Source of the DNA: Bacteroidaceae bacterium
Lineage (GTDB): Bacteria > Bacteroidota > Bacteroidia > Bacteroidales > Bacteroidaceae
Direction: 5' to 3'
NCBI GenBank assembly: GCA_017483605.1
Contig: JAFUWG010000011.1
Location: 1-49,842 of the forward strand
Length of the DNA stretch: 49,842 nt
Shown here: piece after piece, positions 24,261 through 34,238 of the stretch
Layout: the number at the start of each line of letters is the position of its first letter
Position numbering within the stretch: position 1 is the stretch's first letter
Notes under the pieces: generated by a model
Seen by the model: only the letters and a program-made list of their open reading frames with translations
The model's database searches: none
Told to the model about the DNA's origin: nothing
Position numbers and translations under genes: made by a program

Positions 24261-26441
24261 TCAACTGATAGCACCCCAGTTGATATTCGTCTTGCGAAGT
24301 TGGCGGAGGCGTGTCCAGAGGATGTTGTTTTGTTGGTTGCGTTCTTCGGGGTCGGAGGTGATGACGGCTTGGGCGGTGTCGCGAGCAAGCGTGAGGATTT
24401 GACCGTCACGAGCGAGGTTGGCAATCTTGAGGTCGAATGCCATGCCTGACTGCTGGGTACCTTCGAGGTCGCCAGGGCCACGGAGTTTGAGGTCTTGTTC
24501 GGCAATCTCGAAACCATCGGTCGTGTCAACCATCACTTGGATGCGGCGACGGGTGGTTTCGCCAATTTCATATTTGGAAACAAGAACACAATAACTCTGG
24601 TCGGCACCTCTACCGACACGCCCACGAAGTTGATGCAGTTGACTGAGTCCGAAACGTTCGGCATTCTCGATAATCATGACGGAAGCATTGGGCACGTTAA
24701 CACCCACTTCGATAACCGTAGTAGAAACAAGAATATGAGTTTCGTGGTTGGCAAAATGCTGCATCTCACGGTCCTTATCGGCTGCCTTCATCTTACCATG
24801 CACCTTGCTGACCTTGTAATCGGGAAAGGCACGACTGATTTCCTCGAAACCTGCCTCGAGGTCTTTCAAGTCCATCTTCTCGGTCTCTTTGATGAGCGGA
24901 TAGACAATGTAAATCTGCCTGCCCTGCTGGAGTTCTCGATGCATGAGTTGATAGATGCGAGGACGGTGAGCATCGAACATGTGGATGGTACGGATGGGCT
25001 TTCGTCCTGGAGGAAGTTCGTCGATGACACTGACATCAAGGTCGCCATAAAGGGTCATGGCAAGGGTGCGTGGAATGGGGGTGGCAGTCATGACGAGAAC
25101 ATGAGGCGGAACAGAGTTTTTCATCCAAAGTTTGGCACGCTGAGCCACACCAAATCGGTGCTGCTCATCAATGACGACTAAACCGAGTTGATGAAAAAGT
25201 ACGTTGTCCTCTATGACCGCGTGCGTGCCAACAAGGATGTGGACACTACCTGTGACCAGACCTTCGAGCACTTCTGTGCGACGTTTCCCTTTCACAGAGC
25301 CTGTCAGCAGTTCCACACGCACAGGCATGTCACCCAAAAAGGCACGAAGAGTGTCAAGATGCTGCTCTGCCAAGATCTCGGTAGGTGCCATGATGCAAGC
25401 CTGACAGCCGTTATCGATGGCTATGAGGGCTACCATCAGTGCCACAAGGGTTTTTCCGCTGCCAACATCACCTTGAAGAAGACGATTCATCTGTCGTCCC
25501 GATTTCATGTCGGCTCGAATTTCCTTGATAACTCGCTTCTGTGCTCCTGTCAGTTCGAAGGGCAAATGATGATAAAAGAAACTGTTGAAATTCTCACCGA
25601 TGGTGTTAAAGACGATGCCTTTGTAACGAAGTTGGCGGTCTTTCACATACCGCAGGATGTTCAATTGCACATAGAAAAGTTCCTCAAATTTGAGGCGAAG
25701 TTGTGCATGGCGAAGGGCTTCGGGAGAAGAGGGATAATGGATATTGTGAACAGCCTCATCGTAAGACATGAGGTGATGCTGTGCCACGATGTAGGAAGGC
25801 AAAGTTTCTTGCAACGGCTCTTTCAAGAGTTTGAACATGTTGGCAGTCAATTTTGCCATACCTGCAGAGGTAAGTCCACCTCGCTTCATCTTCTCGGAGG
25901 TGTTGTAAGAAGGACAAAGGCCCTTGTAAAAAGTAGGTTGTGCTTCAAAATCCGACTCTTGAAGATTGGGGTTAATGGTTTCCTCCTCAAAGAGATTTCC
26001 CGTGGTGCGAGCCTTTGCCTTGAGGTCTTCAGGAGCATTCTCTATCTCAGGATGGGCTATCTGGATGTGGCCATTGAAGACCGTCGGCTTGCCAAAAACA
26101 ATGTAAGGCTTGCGGCAGTCGTAATTCTTTGCCGCATACTTGATACCTTGGAACCACACGAGGTCTATGCTGCCTGTTCCGTCGGCAAAGTGGGCAATCA
26201 AGCGTTTGCCACGTCCTTCTCCAATGCTCTCGAAAGAAAAAATTTGCCCACAAAGTTGTACGTATGGCATGTTGCCGTCTATATCCCGAATTTTGTAGAT
26301 GCGGCTACGGTCAACGTATTTGTAGGGGTAGTACGTAAGAAGGTCGCCAACGGTGGTGATGCCGAGTTCGTTGGCAAGCAGAGTGGCACGCTGGGGCCCT
26401 ACTCCTTGCAGGTACTTGATATCTTGAGCAAGAATGTTCAT
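24261..26441 (-). CDS. recG: ATP-dependent DNA helicase RecG
   Basis: 726 residues. RecG remodels stalled replication forks and branched DNA. An N-terminal wedge (OB-fold) domain is followed by helicase motifs: 'LLQGDVGSGKTLVALM' (motif I), 'ILVGTHAVIEDNV' (Ia/Ic zone), 'LVVIDEQHRFGVAQR' (motif II, DEQH), 'VLVMTATPIPRTLAMTLYGDLDVS' region (motif III), and 'STTVIEVGVNVPNAS' and 'QLRGRVGRG' (V and VI). The C-terminal 'LKLRGPGDLEGTQQSG' is a RecG signature. The ATG overlaps the dnaG stop as ATGA, so the two are coupled. Last gene of the long minus-strand run. Confidence 0.96.
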   Translation of the reverse strand: MNILAQDIKYLQGVGPQRATLLANELGITTVGDLLTYYPYKYVDRSRIYKIRDIDGNMPYVQLCGQIFSFESIGEGRGKRLIAHFADGTGSIDLVWFQGIKYAAKNYDCRKPYIVFGKPTVFNGHIQIAHPEIENAPEDLKAKARTTGNLFEEETINPNLQESDFEAQPTFYKGLCPSYNTSEKMKRGGLTSAGMAKLTANMFKLLKEPLQETLPSYIVAQHHLMSYDEAVHNIHYPSSPEALRHAQLRLKFEELFYVQLNILRYVKDRQLRYKGIVFNTIGENFNSFFYHHLPFELTGAQKRVIKEIRADMKSGRQMNRLLQGDVGSGKTLVALMVALIAIDNGCQACIMAPTEILAEQHLDTLRAFLGDMPVRVELLTGSVKGKRRTEVLEGLVTGSVHILVGTHAVIEDNVLFHQLGLVVIDEQHRFGVAQRAKLWMKNSVPPHVLVMTATPIPRTLAMTLYGDLDVSVIDELPPGRKPIRTIHMFDAHRPRIYQLMHRELQQGRQIYIVYPLIKETEKMDLKDLEAGFEEISRAFPDYKVSKVHGKMKAADKDREMQHFANHETHILVSTTVIEVGVNVPNASVMIIENAERFGLSQLHQLRGRVGRGADQSYCVLVSKYEIGETTRRRIQVMVDTTDGFEIAEQDLKLRGPGDLEGTQQSGMAFDLKIANLARDGQILTLARDTAQAVITSDPEERNQQNNILWTRLRQLRKTNINWGAIS

Positions 26442-28543
26442 TTCACTACCACTCTGTCGCCCAGATATTTAGCCAATTCACGCTGAATTTCTCCAAGTTC
26501 CTTGATGCGTCGCATGATAGCCATCATCTGGGGTATATCGCTTTTGATTTCGGGGCGTGTGAGGTCGGCATTGCACTGCTTCAGTTCTTCTTCAACAATG
26601 GCATTCTTATAGTCAAGCAGAAGGCGTGAAACATAGGTGGATTTCAGTTCCTCTTCACTTTGTGTCATTTGATTGCCTTTGCTGAGTTGATAGCGGTCGC
26701 TGATGAGATCAGCCGCTTCACGACTCACATCTTCATCCTGATTGTTGAGCAGAAACTTGCTGGCAACGAAACCATCATCATGTATATGGGCACAGGTGAG
26801 TTGCAGCATCTTGGTGTAAAGGGGCGAACGAAGGGTTATGCCGTCGTAGGTGAGGTCACCTTGCACATACTCGGCAAGAGTGGTTTGTGTCTGTTCGCCA
26901 TTGGCATTTTCTCCATCGATGGGTAACTCTCCATAGCGAGTGACAAGGGTCATAATCATCCGCTCAATGCCAATAAAACGTTGGTCTGCCTCATTCTTCT
27001 TCGTGATGAGTGGCTGTATATCAGCGGTTTGCTGAGCAGGAGCCTCATCGACAGAGGTAATGGCGGCAAAAGAATCGTCAGCATCAGGAGGGGTTTCTGA
27101 GAATGACGGGGCAGATGCCTGTGCATCCGCAGCAGCAGGTGTTTCCTTGCCCTTTTCTGCCTCTTGTCCCATATTCAGCAAACGGTCTTGCCGTTCACGT
27201 TCTCGCTGTGCCTCCTTCTTCATGTTTTCGAGAATAGCAGCACGATTCTTGTTGGCACCACGCATCAAGACGGCCTCGTCCATCCCAAGAATTTCAGCAC
27301 ATTCATGGACATAGGTAGAACGGATGATTTCGTCTGGAATAACGGCAATGCTTCTTACAATGTCTTCGGTCAGTTTGGCACGTTTGATGGGGTCACGCTG
27401 AGCATCTTTCAAGAGAAGATTGCTTTTGAAGAGAATGAAGTCAGTTTGATGAGCCGCCACATACTCCTTAAACTCTTGGGCATTATGCTTACGGGCAAAA
27501 CTATCGGGGTCGTCACCATCAGGCAAGAGCAGGATCTTCACGTTCATACCTTCAGCAAGAAGCATGTCGGTGCTGCGTGTTGCAGCATGAATGCCCGCTT
27601 CATCGCCATCGTAAAGCAGGGTGATATTGTTCGTGAAACGATGCAACAAGTGAATTTGTGCCTCATTGAGTGCCGTACCTGAGTTGGCAACCACATTCTC
27701 AATGCCGCACTGGTGCATGGCAAGGACATCGGTGTAACCTTCGACCATGTACACCATATCTTCCTTGGCAATCTGTTTCTTTGCCTGATAGATACCGTAG
27801 AGTTCATTCGCCTTGTGATAAATGATAGAATCAGGCGAATTGACATATTTCTGGCTGACTCCCTTGGTACGTGCATCAAGCACACGGCCACCAAATGCGA
27901 CCACCTTGCCATTGACGGCTATCCAAGGGAACATGGCACGTCCACGGAAACGATCGTAAATAGAGCCGTTATCTCGCTTCACACAGAGTCCCGTATCGAC
28001 AAGATACTTTTCCTTATACCCTTTCGCCTTCGCCTCGTTGGACATGGCATTGGGAGTATCAAGACAGAAACCAAGACGGAACTTGGCGATGATGTCATCA
28101 CGGAAACCACGACTACGAAAATAAGCAAGTCCGATAGCACGACCATCCTGATTGTTTTGCATGGTTTGGCTGAAATACTTGGCAGCCCACTCGTTGACAG
28201 CAAACATGCTCTCTCGTTCGTTGAGATGCTGTCGCTGTTCGTCGGTCATCTGCTCTTCTTCAACAGGAATACCGTATTTCTTTGCCAAATGTTTCAGGGC
28301 CTCCACATAGGTCATCTGCTCCATCTCCATGATGAAATGGACAGAGTTGCCGCCCTTGCCACAACTGAAGCATTTGCACACACCACGGGCAGGAGAGACA
28401 GAGAACGAAGGGGTTTTATCGTCGTGAAAGGGACACAATCCTTTGTAGCTTGCACCGGCTCGGCGAAGCGTGACGTAATCAGAAACGACATCAACGATGT
28501 TGGCGGCGTCAATGATGCGGTCAATGGTGGACTGTGGTATCAA
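26438..28543 (-). CDS. dnaG: DNA primase DnaG
   Basis: Makes RNA primers at the replication fork. 701 residues. The N-terminal CHC2 zinc ribbon is visible as '[16 protein letters not shown]' and '[10 protein letters not shown]' (C37/H40/C58/C61 by rough count). The RNA polymerase domain carries '[10 protein letters not shown]', and TOPRIM has '[15 protein letters not shown]' and '[13 protein letters not shown]'. A low-complexity Ala/Glu/Pro linker (about 465-520) separates the helicase-binding C-terminal domain. Shares four bases with folE upstream and with recG downstream. Confidence 0.96.
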   Translation of the reverse strand: MIPQSTIDRIIDAANIVDVVSDYVTLRRAGASYKGLCPFHDDKTPSFSVSPARGVCKCFSCGKGGNSVHFIMEMEQMTYVEALKHLAKKYGIPVEEEQMTDEQRQHLNERESMFAVNEWAAKYFSQTMQNNQDGRAIGLAYFRSRGFRDDIIAKFRLGFCLDTPNAMSNEAKAKGYKEKYLVDTGLCVKRDNGSIYDRFRGRAMFPWIAVNGKVVAFGGRVLDARTKGVSQKYVNSPDSIIYHKANELYGIYQAKKQIAKEDMVYMVEGYTDVLAMHQCGIENVVANSGTALNEAQIHLLHRFTNNITLLYDGDEAGIHAATRSTDMLLAEGMNVKILLLPDGDDPDSFARKHNAQEFKEYVAAHQTDFILFKSNLLLKDAQRDPIKRAKLTEDIVRSIAVIPDEIIRSTYVHECAEILGMDEAVLMRGANKNRAAILENMKKEAQRERERQDRLLNMGQEAEKGKETPAAADAQASAPSFSETPPDADDSFAAITSVDEAPAQQTADIQPLITKKNEADQRFIGIERMIMTLVTRYGELPIDGENANGEQTQTTLAEYVQGDLTYDGITLRSPLYTKMLQLTCAHIHDDGFVASKFLLNNQDEDVSREAADLISDRYQLSKGNQMTQSEEELKSTYVSRLLLDYKNAIVEEELKQCNADLTRPEIKSDIPQMMAIMRRIKELGEIQRELAKYLGDRVVVK

Positions 28544-29106
28544 TGATGGATAAGATTTAAGAACTCTTTTCTTTTTTCAATATTTTCGAAGACACCTGTG
28601 TAATACATCGTTGTGGTGCTAGAACCTTGCTTCTCCACACCTCTCATCTGCATACAAAGATGCTGTGCCTCAACCACCACAATGGCTCCCAGCGGGTTGA
28701 GTGCCTGCTGAAGACATTCACAAATCTGACGGGTCAAGTGCTCTTGCACCTGCAAGCGATGGGAGAAAATATCAATCATGCGCGGAATTTTGCTAAGTCC
28801 CACGATGTGTCCGTTAGGGATGTACGCCACATGAACCTTGCCAAAGAACGGCAGAATATGATGCTCACAAAGAGAATAGAACTCAATGTCCTTCACAGCA
28901 ACCATCTGGTCATAATCCTCTGGGAACATCGCCGACTGAAGGGTTGCGACAGGGTCCATAGAGTAGCCTTTGGTCAGTTCGAGGAACGACCTCGCCATTC
29001 GTTCTGGGGTTTTGATCAACCCTTCACGCTGCGTATCTTCCCCTATGGCTTCAAGCGTTTTTAGACATGTGTTTTTGAGTAGTTCTATCTGTTCTTCCTT
29101 GTCCAT
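28540..29106 (-). CDS. folE: GTP cyclohydrolase I
   Basis: First enzyme of tetrahydrofolate synthesis: GTP to 7,8-dihydroneopterin triphosphate. 188 residues, normal for FolE. Zinc ligands are C80 and H83 in '[10 protein letters not shown]' and C151 in 'HLCMQMRG'. '[20 protein letters not shown]' and 'KQGSSTTTM' are active-site blocks. It follows the SPOR gene by 14 bases and overlaps dnaG by four. Confidence 0.97.
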   Translation of the reverse strand: MDKEEQIELLKNTCLKTLEAIGEDTQREGLIKTPERMARSFLELTKGYSMDPVATLQSAMFPEDYDQMVAVKDIEFYSLCEHHILPFFGKVHVAYIPNGHIVGLSKIPRMIDIFSHRLQVQEHLTRQICECLQQALNPLGAIVVVEAQHLCMQMRGVEKQGSSTTTMYYTGVFENIEKRKEFLNLIHH

Positions 29107-29120
29107 TTCTTCTGAATATA

Positions 29121-29609
29121 TTATTGATATATGTATATCTCGCTTTTCACGATAATGGCATCTCGCGAGATTTTAGCCTCCTTGAGTTTGCAGAGATAAT
29201 CGCTTGCCTCTTGGCGGGTAACAAAATCCCCCACACGGCATCGCCAATTGGGTGATTCGAAGGTCGTGTAGGCCTGCAGTTCGGGGAACAACGTGGTGAC
29301 TTTCGTGCCAGCACGCTGGGCGTTAGTTTGATCGGCACGAGCACTGCCACCCCAATACACCTGGATGCGGTAGCCACGAGCCTTCATCCGCTTTCCCGTC
29401 TGTATGCCCGGCAGATCCTTCTTCTCTTCCTTCTTCTCAGGAACGAACTGCTTCTTCCCGTTCACGATATCATCGAGCAGGGAATCTTGATGTACTGTCA
29501 CTGTGCCTTGTCCTGCAGCCTTGCTGGTCAAGTGGTCAATAAACTCTTGTGCAGACATGGTGATAGTACACAATTGGATGGAAATGGCAAACGCAAGAAG
29601 TCTTTTCAT
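29121..29609 (-). CDS. SPOR-domain protein, exported
   Basis: 162 residues from ATG 29609. Signal peptide [21 protein letters not shown]; the longer frame to 29720 would put 37 non-signal residues in front. A Lys/Glu linker ([13 protein letters not shown]) leads to a C-terminal SPOR domain ([20 protein letters not shown], then [18 protein letters not shown]). SPOR domains bind denuded peptidoglycan glycan strands at division sites, so a septal periplasmic role is likely. The SPOR gene lies between tpiA and folE. Confidence 0.88.
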   Translation of the reverse strand: MKRLLAFAISIQLCTITMSAQEFIDHLTSKAAGQGTVTVHQDSLLDDIVNGKKQFVPEKKEEKKDLPGIQTGKRMKARGYRIQVYWGGSARADQTNAQRAGTKVTTLFPELQAYTTFESPNWRCRVGDFVTRQEASDYLCKLKEAKISRDAIIVKSEIYIYQ

Positions 29610-29655
29610 TGTTGAGTGAATGGATTGAGAGTTTTTAGTGAATTGTTCATTTAGA

Positions 29656-29735
29656 ATTGACAATTGATAATTGCCTTTCGGCTTGTTTGTCGATAGATGC
29701 ATCGCGTAAGCCTCATTCAATTATCAATTGTCAAT
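29656..29735. repeat. 18-bp perfect inverted repeat between tpiA and the SPOR gene
   Basis: ATTGACAATTGATAATTG (29656-29673) and its exact complement (29718-29735) flank 44 bases. The AT-only arms are of the CAATTGTCAATT type that I recall as scattered intergenic repeats in this phylum. It could slow or partly stop transcription inside the operon. Confidence 0.75.
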
Positions 29736-29749
29736 CGTCTATTTGTTGA

Positions 29750-30508
29750 TTATTTCCAAGCGTCGATAATGCCCTTGAAGTCAGCAACCTTGAGTGATGC
29801 ACCACCAATGAGGCCACCGTCAATGTCGGGCTTAGCGAAGAGTTCAGGAGCGTTAGAAGCCTTGCAAGAACCACCATAGAGGATAGAAGTGTCAGCAGCC
29901 ACCTGTGCACCGTACTTTTCAGCAATCACTGAACGGATGTAAGCGTGGATTTCCTCTGCCTGGTCAGCCGTAGCAGTCTTGCCAGTACCGATTGCCCAGA
30001 TAGGTTCGTAAGCAATCACGATGTTCTTGAACTGCTCAGGAGCAAGGTGGAATACACTGCCTTCCAACTCAGCCTTCACAACGGCATTCTGCTCATTAGC
30101 CTCACGCTGTGCCAAAGACTCACCGATGCAGAAAATCACCTTCAAACCATTAGCCAGAGCCAACTCAACCTTCTCTTTCAGAATTTCGGGAGTCTCATTG
30201 TAGTACTCACGACGCTCTGAGTGACCGAGAATTACATACTCAGCACCTGTTGACTTAACCATCTCGGCAGAAACTTCACCAGTGTATGCACCAGAAGCCT
30301 TGTCTGCACAGTTCTCTGCACCAAGACCAATCACCTTGTGGTCGATGATTTCAGACACCTTTGCCAAGTGGATGAAAGGAGTACAGATAATCACATCGCA
30401 GTTTGGTTTGTCAGCAGCAAGAGCCTCGTTGAGACCCTTTGCCAGTTCGATACCTTCCTGGAGATTCTTGTTCATCTTCCAGTTGCCAGCAACAATTTTC
30501 TTTGCCAT
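29750..30508 (-). CDS. tpiA: Triosephosphate isomerase
   Basis: Interconverts glyceraldehyde-3-phosphate and dihydroxyacetone phosphate in glycolysis. 252 residues, full length. Catalytic K11 (GNWKMN), H96 (ILGHSERR) and E168 ([11 protein letters not shown]) are all present, as is the phosphate loop '[11 protein letters not shown]' and '[10 protein letters not shown]'. It lies between the DoxX-like gene (52-base gap) and the SPOR gene. A/C-rich codon use fits high expression. Confidence 0.98.
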   Translation of the reverse strand: MAKKIVAGNWKMNKNLQEGIELAKGLNEALAADKPNCDVIICTPFIHLAKVSEIIDHKVIGLGAENCADKASGAYTGEVSAEMVKSTGAEYVILGHSERREYYNETPEILKEKVELALANGLKVIFCIGESLAQREANEQNAVVKAELEGSVFHLAPEQFKNIVIAYEPIWAIGTGKTATADQAEEIHAYIRSVIAEKYGAQVAADTSILYGGSCKASNAPELFAKPDIDGGLIGGASLKVADFKGIIDAWK

Positions 30509-30560
30509 AATAATACTTGTTTTTATAAGTTAAACTTGATATGAATGTTTGTATCGTATA

Positions 30561-31709
30561 TTATTCTTTGAACAGATAGAGGTATTTGTTCGCCAGTTCC
30601 TCTTCACCTGGCATGTTGTAATTACTCCATTTTTTGACGATGATGCCATCTCGCAGCAAGACCAATCCAGGTTTCGCACGAACCACCGTCTTCAGCATCC
30701 GTTTGTCAGCAATGGAATACTCGTATTCTGCTCCTGTGTGGTCGCTCCAATACGTCTGAGAACGCCGGTCTGCAGAAGCGGTCAGACAATAGAAACCCAT
30801 GTCATGTTCCTTCGCATAGTCATACAGTTCATTCACCTTGTCTATACACCCTTCATCAGCATCCATCAGGTTGGGAATTATCAGCAGGAACGTGTATCCA
30901 TCCGCAAAAAGGATGTCCTCCGTAATGTCCTCGTCGTCCGCATTCGTCACGTAGAAATCGGCAGTGGCAAGATTCTGTTTGCCAACTGGTGTTCTACGTG
31001 TCTCCACGTATGTCCACGTGGAGTCAGGGTCATCATCTTCAGCGGTCAATTCCAGCGTCTTTCCGTCTTTCTCGTAGATAATCTTCACGTCAAACAACTG
31101 TTCCGATGCACCTGCGACCGACTTTTGCAGATTCACCCCCACTTGATAAGGGCGGAAATCAAACACAGGCAGGTTGATGATGCAGTACACCGCATACCCG
31201 ATAATGAAGCAGAGTGTCAGCAACGAAATCAACCACTTGATGCCTGAGCCAACAAAGTTGACCTGCAAGCGATAATAGCGACAAATGAGAATCGCCGCCG
31301 CCAGAAGCACGATGTTCTTCGCCAATGTCGCTTCATTGCTCAAGATGATGACATCACCAAAGCACCCACAGTCAGACACAGGGTTGGCTATTGCTATATA
31401 AACCGTCAACAGCGTCATCAGCACCATAAAGGCAACCGTGATACGTGACGTGGTTTTCCTGCTGATAGCGAACAACGTGTACACACCCAGTGTGAACTCG
31501 AAGAAAGCAAGAATGACGGCACATCCCAGCAGAAACGTCTCTGGCAGAGTGAACCAAGCCATCGCACTGACATAATCTTCCAGTTTATACACCGTGCCGA
31601 GCGGGTCGTTGGCCTTCACAAAACCGCTGAAAATAAATGTCGCTGCCAGCAGCAAACGGCATGTATTGACAGCAACCGATAGCACTATCGACTTAGTCTT
31701 CTGAGTCAT
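30561..31709 (-). CDS. DoxX/MauE-like membrane protein (BT_3928 family)
   Basis: 382 residues from ATG 31709 (a TTG at 31724 would add five). About five membrane helices in the first 220 residues; the first is 'CRLLLAATFIFSGFVKANDP', the DoxX-family opening. 'NPVSDCGCFGDVIILSN' holds a conserved Cys-Gly-Cys typical of the MauE/DoxX-like group. The C-terminal 160 residues are a soluble, thioredoxin-like domain ('FADGYTFLLIIPNLMDADEGCIDKVNEL'). This pairing suggests a role in periplasmic redox, but the function is unknown. Its start overlaps the DUF1599 gene by 17 bases. Confidence 0.85.
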   Translation of the reverse strand: MTQKTKSIVLSVAVNTCRLLLAATFIFSGFVKANDPLGTVYKLEDYVSAMAWFTLPETFLLGCAVILAFFEFTLGVYTLFAISRKTTSRITVAFMVLMTLLTVYIAIANPVSDCGCFGDVIILSNEATLAKNIVLLAAAILICRYYRLQVNFVGSGIKWLISLLTLCFIIGYAVYCIINLPVFDFRPYQVGVNLQKSVAGASEQLFDVKIIYEKDGKTLELTAEDDDPDSTWTYVETRRTPVGKQNLATADFYVTNADDEDITEDILFADGYTFLLIIPNLMDADEGCIDKVNELYDYAKEHDMGFYCLTASADRRSQTYWSDHTGAEYEYSIADKRMLKTVVRAKPGLVLLRDGIIVKKWSNYNMPGEEELANKYLYLFKE

Positions 31710-32247
31710 TCCCTGCTTCAGCAAGTTTAATAAGCCCGAACACGGAGTAGTTAATCATGTCAAGATAGTTGGCATCAATGCCTTCTGAGATGAGCGTCTG
31801 CCCGTCATGCCCTTCAATCTGCTTAGTACGGTTCAACTTCATCAGGATGAAGTCGGTGTAACTGCTCACTCGCATGGAACGCCAAGCCTCATCGTAGTCG
31901 TGATTCTTACGAAGCATCAGTTCGAGAGCCGTCTGAGCATACTTGTCATAATACTCCATCGCCTTCTCCGCACTGATGTCTTCGGTCTCTGCATAGCCCA
32001 GTTCCAACTGAATGAGCCCCACGATGCCATAGTTGACAATCGCCTGAAACTCTGGGTAAATGCCTTCACCCACCAATGACACACCCTTCACCTCCAAACT
32101 GCGGATGCGGTTTGCCTTGATGAAGATTTGGTCCGTCACTGACGATGGTCGCATGATACGCCACGCTGCTCCATAATCGTGCAGTTTCTTCTTGAAGATG
32201 TCGCGGCAGCCAGCCATCGCTTGTTTGAATTGTTGCTGAGTATCCAT
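31693..32247 (-). CDS. DUF1599 (NMAD1-like) domain protein, internally duplicated
   Basis: 184 residues made of two copies of one module: 'LHDYGAAWRIMRPSSVTDQIFIKANR' at about 22-47 corresponds to 'NHDYDEAWRSMRVSSYTDFILMKLNR' at about 113-138, and 'GEGIYPEFQAIVNYGIVGLIQL' to 'SEGIDANYLDMINYSVFGLIKL'. The family is a nucleotide-modification-associated domain by name, but its biochemistry is not established. First gene of the minus-strand run through recG, with a promoter at 32303-32310. Confidence 0.88.
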   Translation of the reverse strand: MDTQQQFKQAMAGCRDIFKKKLHDYGAAWRIMRPSSVTDQIFIKANRIRSLEVKGVSLVGEGIYPEFQAIVNYGIVGLIQLELGYAETEDISAEKAMEYYDKYAQTALELMLRKNHDYDEAWRSMRVSSYTDFILMKLNRTKQIEGHDGQTLISEGIDANYLDMINYSVFGLIKLAEAGNDSED

Positions 32248-32302
32248 AAGTCAATCACATTCCTCGGGAGCATTGCCCCAAGTTCTTTGTTCTAATTAGA
32301 TG

Positions 32303-32310
32303 CAAAGGTA
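32303..32310 (-). promoter_or_regulatory. -7 box for the DUF1599-to-recG run
   Basis: TACCTTTG on the minus strand, 55 bases before the DUF1599 start. It is the only clear promoter box ahead of seven closely spaced genes. Confidence 0.7.
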
Positions 32311-32344
32311 GTGTTTTTTATCGAATTATAAAGAAAAAAGACCA

Positions 32345-32387
32345 TGAAAAAACAATGTGCCAAGCATTCCTGATTGCTTGGCACATT
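32345..32387 (-). terminator. Terminator after the M23/LysM gene
   Basis: A 13-bp perfect stem (AATGTGCCAAGCA, 32354-32366, with 32375-32387) and 8-base loop; reading the minus strand it is followed by TTTTTT. Confidence 0.88.
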
Positions 32388-32409
32388 ATATTGTATTTCT
32401 GATTTTCTA

Positions 32410-33396
32410 TTATGAGCAACGAATAACTTGTCCCTGCTTCAGCACCGCATTCGCCTTGAGCCCGTTCAGTTGGCGAAGTTTCTCTACCGTTGTGCCATGC
32501 TTGCGAGCAATGGAGAAGAGGGTGTCGCCAGCCTTTACTGAGTAAGAGATGGGCTCTTCTTTCACAGGCTGCGCAGAGCCATCCTGCTTGGTTGTCGTTG
32601 TTTCTGCAGGTGCAGGAATTCTCTCGTTATTGGCAGATGCTACAACCGTTTCCTTCTTGGCGTTGTTTGCTGCCATACGATTGGTGGTACGTGAAGAAGC
32701 AGAAGCCAACTTCTCTTTTGAGATAGATTCGTTCAGCACGAAATAATCCCCTGTGACATCTTGATTGACAAAGTCAAAGATCAAGGCAGGATTAATCGGC
32801 TTACCCAACATTCGAGTTTCAAAGTGAAGGTGAGAACCAGTTGACTTACCTGTGTTACCACCCAGTCCAATAGGTTCTCCTGCACGTACAATCTGGTCTT
32901 TCTTCACAATCTGCTTGCTCAAGTGACCATAAAGCGTCTCCAAACCATTGGGGTGACGAATCACGATATAGTAGCCATAGCCACCACCGTTGTACTTGCA
33001 GAGACGTACCTTTCCGTCAAATGCAGCACGAATCGTATCACCGATATAGACCTTGATGTCCATACCCTCATGCTGGCGTCCCCAACGAGGACCGAAAGGA
33101 GAGTTGATTTTACGGCTGGGGGTTGGCATACAGAAACCACGGAGATCAACCCTGTAGTTGGAAGGCACAGAGCCGCTGCAACTTCTCAGATTATCTGTCC
33201 AGTCCGTATATATATTTGCCGCAGGATTGTTGAGGTCTGCAGAAATAGCGGCAGTATTGTTCAGTTTCACGTTGTGGATATCCTTCATTCGCTTGTCAGA
33301 AGGAGCCTGTCTTGCAATAAGGTCCTGAGCGAAACCGCCCACAGCAGCCATCGACAGGAATGCGATACCAAGAGTTTTCTTAATTGTTGAATTCAC
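32410..33396 (-). CDS. M23 metallopeptidase with C-terminal LysM domain
   Basis: 328 residues, exported (signal peptide MNSTIKKTLGIAFLSMAAVGGFAQ region). The peptidase domain (about 95-210) has the zinc ligands H109 and D113 in 'HEGMDIKV' and H191 in 'HLHFE', with H158 in 'LYGHLSK', so it looks catalytically intact. A Ser/Ala/Thr-rich linker leads to a LysM domain (about 283-327: YSVKAGDTLFSIARKHGTT). Such enzymes cut peptidoglycan cross-links or stem peptides. It sits 45 bases behind ndk and ends at a strong terminator, so the two are probably one transcript. Confidence 0.94.
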   Translation of the reverse strand: MNSTIKKTLGIAFLSMAAVGGFAQDLIARQAPSDKRMKDIHNVKLNNTAAISADLNNPAANIYTDWTDNLRSCSGSVPSNYRVDLRGFCMPTPSRKINSPFGPRWGRQHEGMDIKVYIGDTIRAAFDGKVRLCKYNGGGYGYYIVIRHPNGLETLYGHLSKQIVKKDQIVRAGEPIGLGGNTGKSTGSHLHFETRMLGKPINPALIFDFVNQDVTGDYFVLNESISKEKLASASSRTTNRMAANNAKKETVVASANNERIPAPAETTTTKQDGSAQPVKEEPISYSVKAGDTLFSIARKHGTTVEKLRQLNGLKANAVLKQGQVIRCS

Positions 33397-33441
33397 AGGT
33401 TTTTTGTTTTTTAGGTAGGTTTGGAAATAGAAAACTGTTCC

Positions 33442-33903
33442 TTAATACTCGTCGTTTGCGTAGAGATACTGGAACACGCCAGGAGTGTAATCGAAAATTT
33501 CCTCTGGCTTGAAGAATCGGTTCAACTCGATAATGGCATTCTCCGGAGAATCCGACGTATGGATGATGTTCTCTTGGAAACTCATACCAAAATCGCCACG
33601 GATGGTACCAGGAGCAGCCTTACGCGAGTTGGTGCTACCCGTCATGGAACGGACAGTTTCAACAGCGTCAACACCCTCATAGCAACAGCATACAACTGGA
33701 GATGCCATCATGGAATTTTTGATACGCTGGAAGAACGGCTTGCCTGCCAGGTGAGAGTAGTGCTCGTTGAGCAATTCATCCGTAAGTTGCATCATTTTCA
33801 TGCCTGCAAGACGCAAGCCTTTACGCTCAAAACGTGCAGTTACTTCGCCAACCAGTGCACGCTGCACTGCTCCAGGCTTCAATATTACAAGAGTTTTCTC
33901 CAT
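33442..33903 (-). CDS. ndk: Nucleoside diphosphate kinase
   Basis: Transfers the gamma phosphate between nucleoside triphosphates and diphosphates through a phosphohistidine. 153 residues. The active-site His115 is in 'NIIHTSDSPE', with 'TLVILKPGAVQR' at the start and 'RSMTGSTNSRKAAPGTIRGD' before the histidine. The 'CCCYEG' cysteine run at 72-77 is unusual to the eye but lies in a variable strand. Promoter TACCTTTG at 33992-33999. Confidence 0.97.
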   Translation of the reverse strand: MEKTLVILKPGAVQRALVGEVTARFERKGLRLAGMKMMQLTDELLNEHYSHLAGKPFFQRIKNSMMASPVVCCCYEGVDAVETVRSMTGSTNSRKAAPGTIRGDFGMSFQENIIHTSDSPENAIIELNRFFKPEEIFDYTPGVFQYLYANDEY

Positions 33904-33991
33904 TTGTAAGTTAGTTTATCTCCGTTATTCAAATTCGCCATATCTGCCCACTTTTTATCAGCAGAACGAACCGATAATTCAATTCTCGTTA

Positions 33992-33999
33992 CAAAGGTA
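33992..33999 (-). promoter_or_regulatory. -7 box upstream of ndk
   Basis: TACCTTTG on the minus strand, 88 bases before the ndk start. Confidence 0.65.
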
Positions 34000-34049
34000 A
34001 GGAATATTTTCGGGTCTGACAAGTAACTGAATGATAAATTACGGATTTT

Positions 34050-34238
34050 TCACAAATCGAGACATTTTTTCACTTCAGCCTCAACGGTTGTCAACTTCTC
34101 TTTACAATATTCCACCAAAGTTTTGGCTTCCTTCAGATTCTTGGCAAGGGAGTCAATATCCATCTCTCCGCTTTCAATTTTTTCCACAATCTGTTCAAGA
34201 CGTTTCATCGCCTTCTCGTAAGTCATTTCTTTTTCCAT
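34050..34238 (-). CDS. xseB: Exodeoxyribonuclease VII small subunit
   Basis: 62 residues, the usual size. 'MTYEKAMKRLEQIVEKIESGEMDIDSLAKNLKEA' zone matches XseB, a helical hairpin that binds the XseA coiled coil. The start overlaps the end of xseA by 16 bases; an internal ATG (34226) is an equally plausible start and would lie beside the xseA stop. Confidence 0.93.
   Translation of the reverse strand: MEKEMTYEKAMKRLEQIVEKIESGEMDIDSLAKNLKEAKTLVEYCKEKLTTVEAEVKKCLDL

Noticed and set aside
25188-26486. 432-codon open frame opposite recG
   Set aside because: Antisense shadow. recG is complete with all helicase motifs, and the antisense product has no recognisable features.
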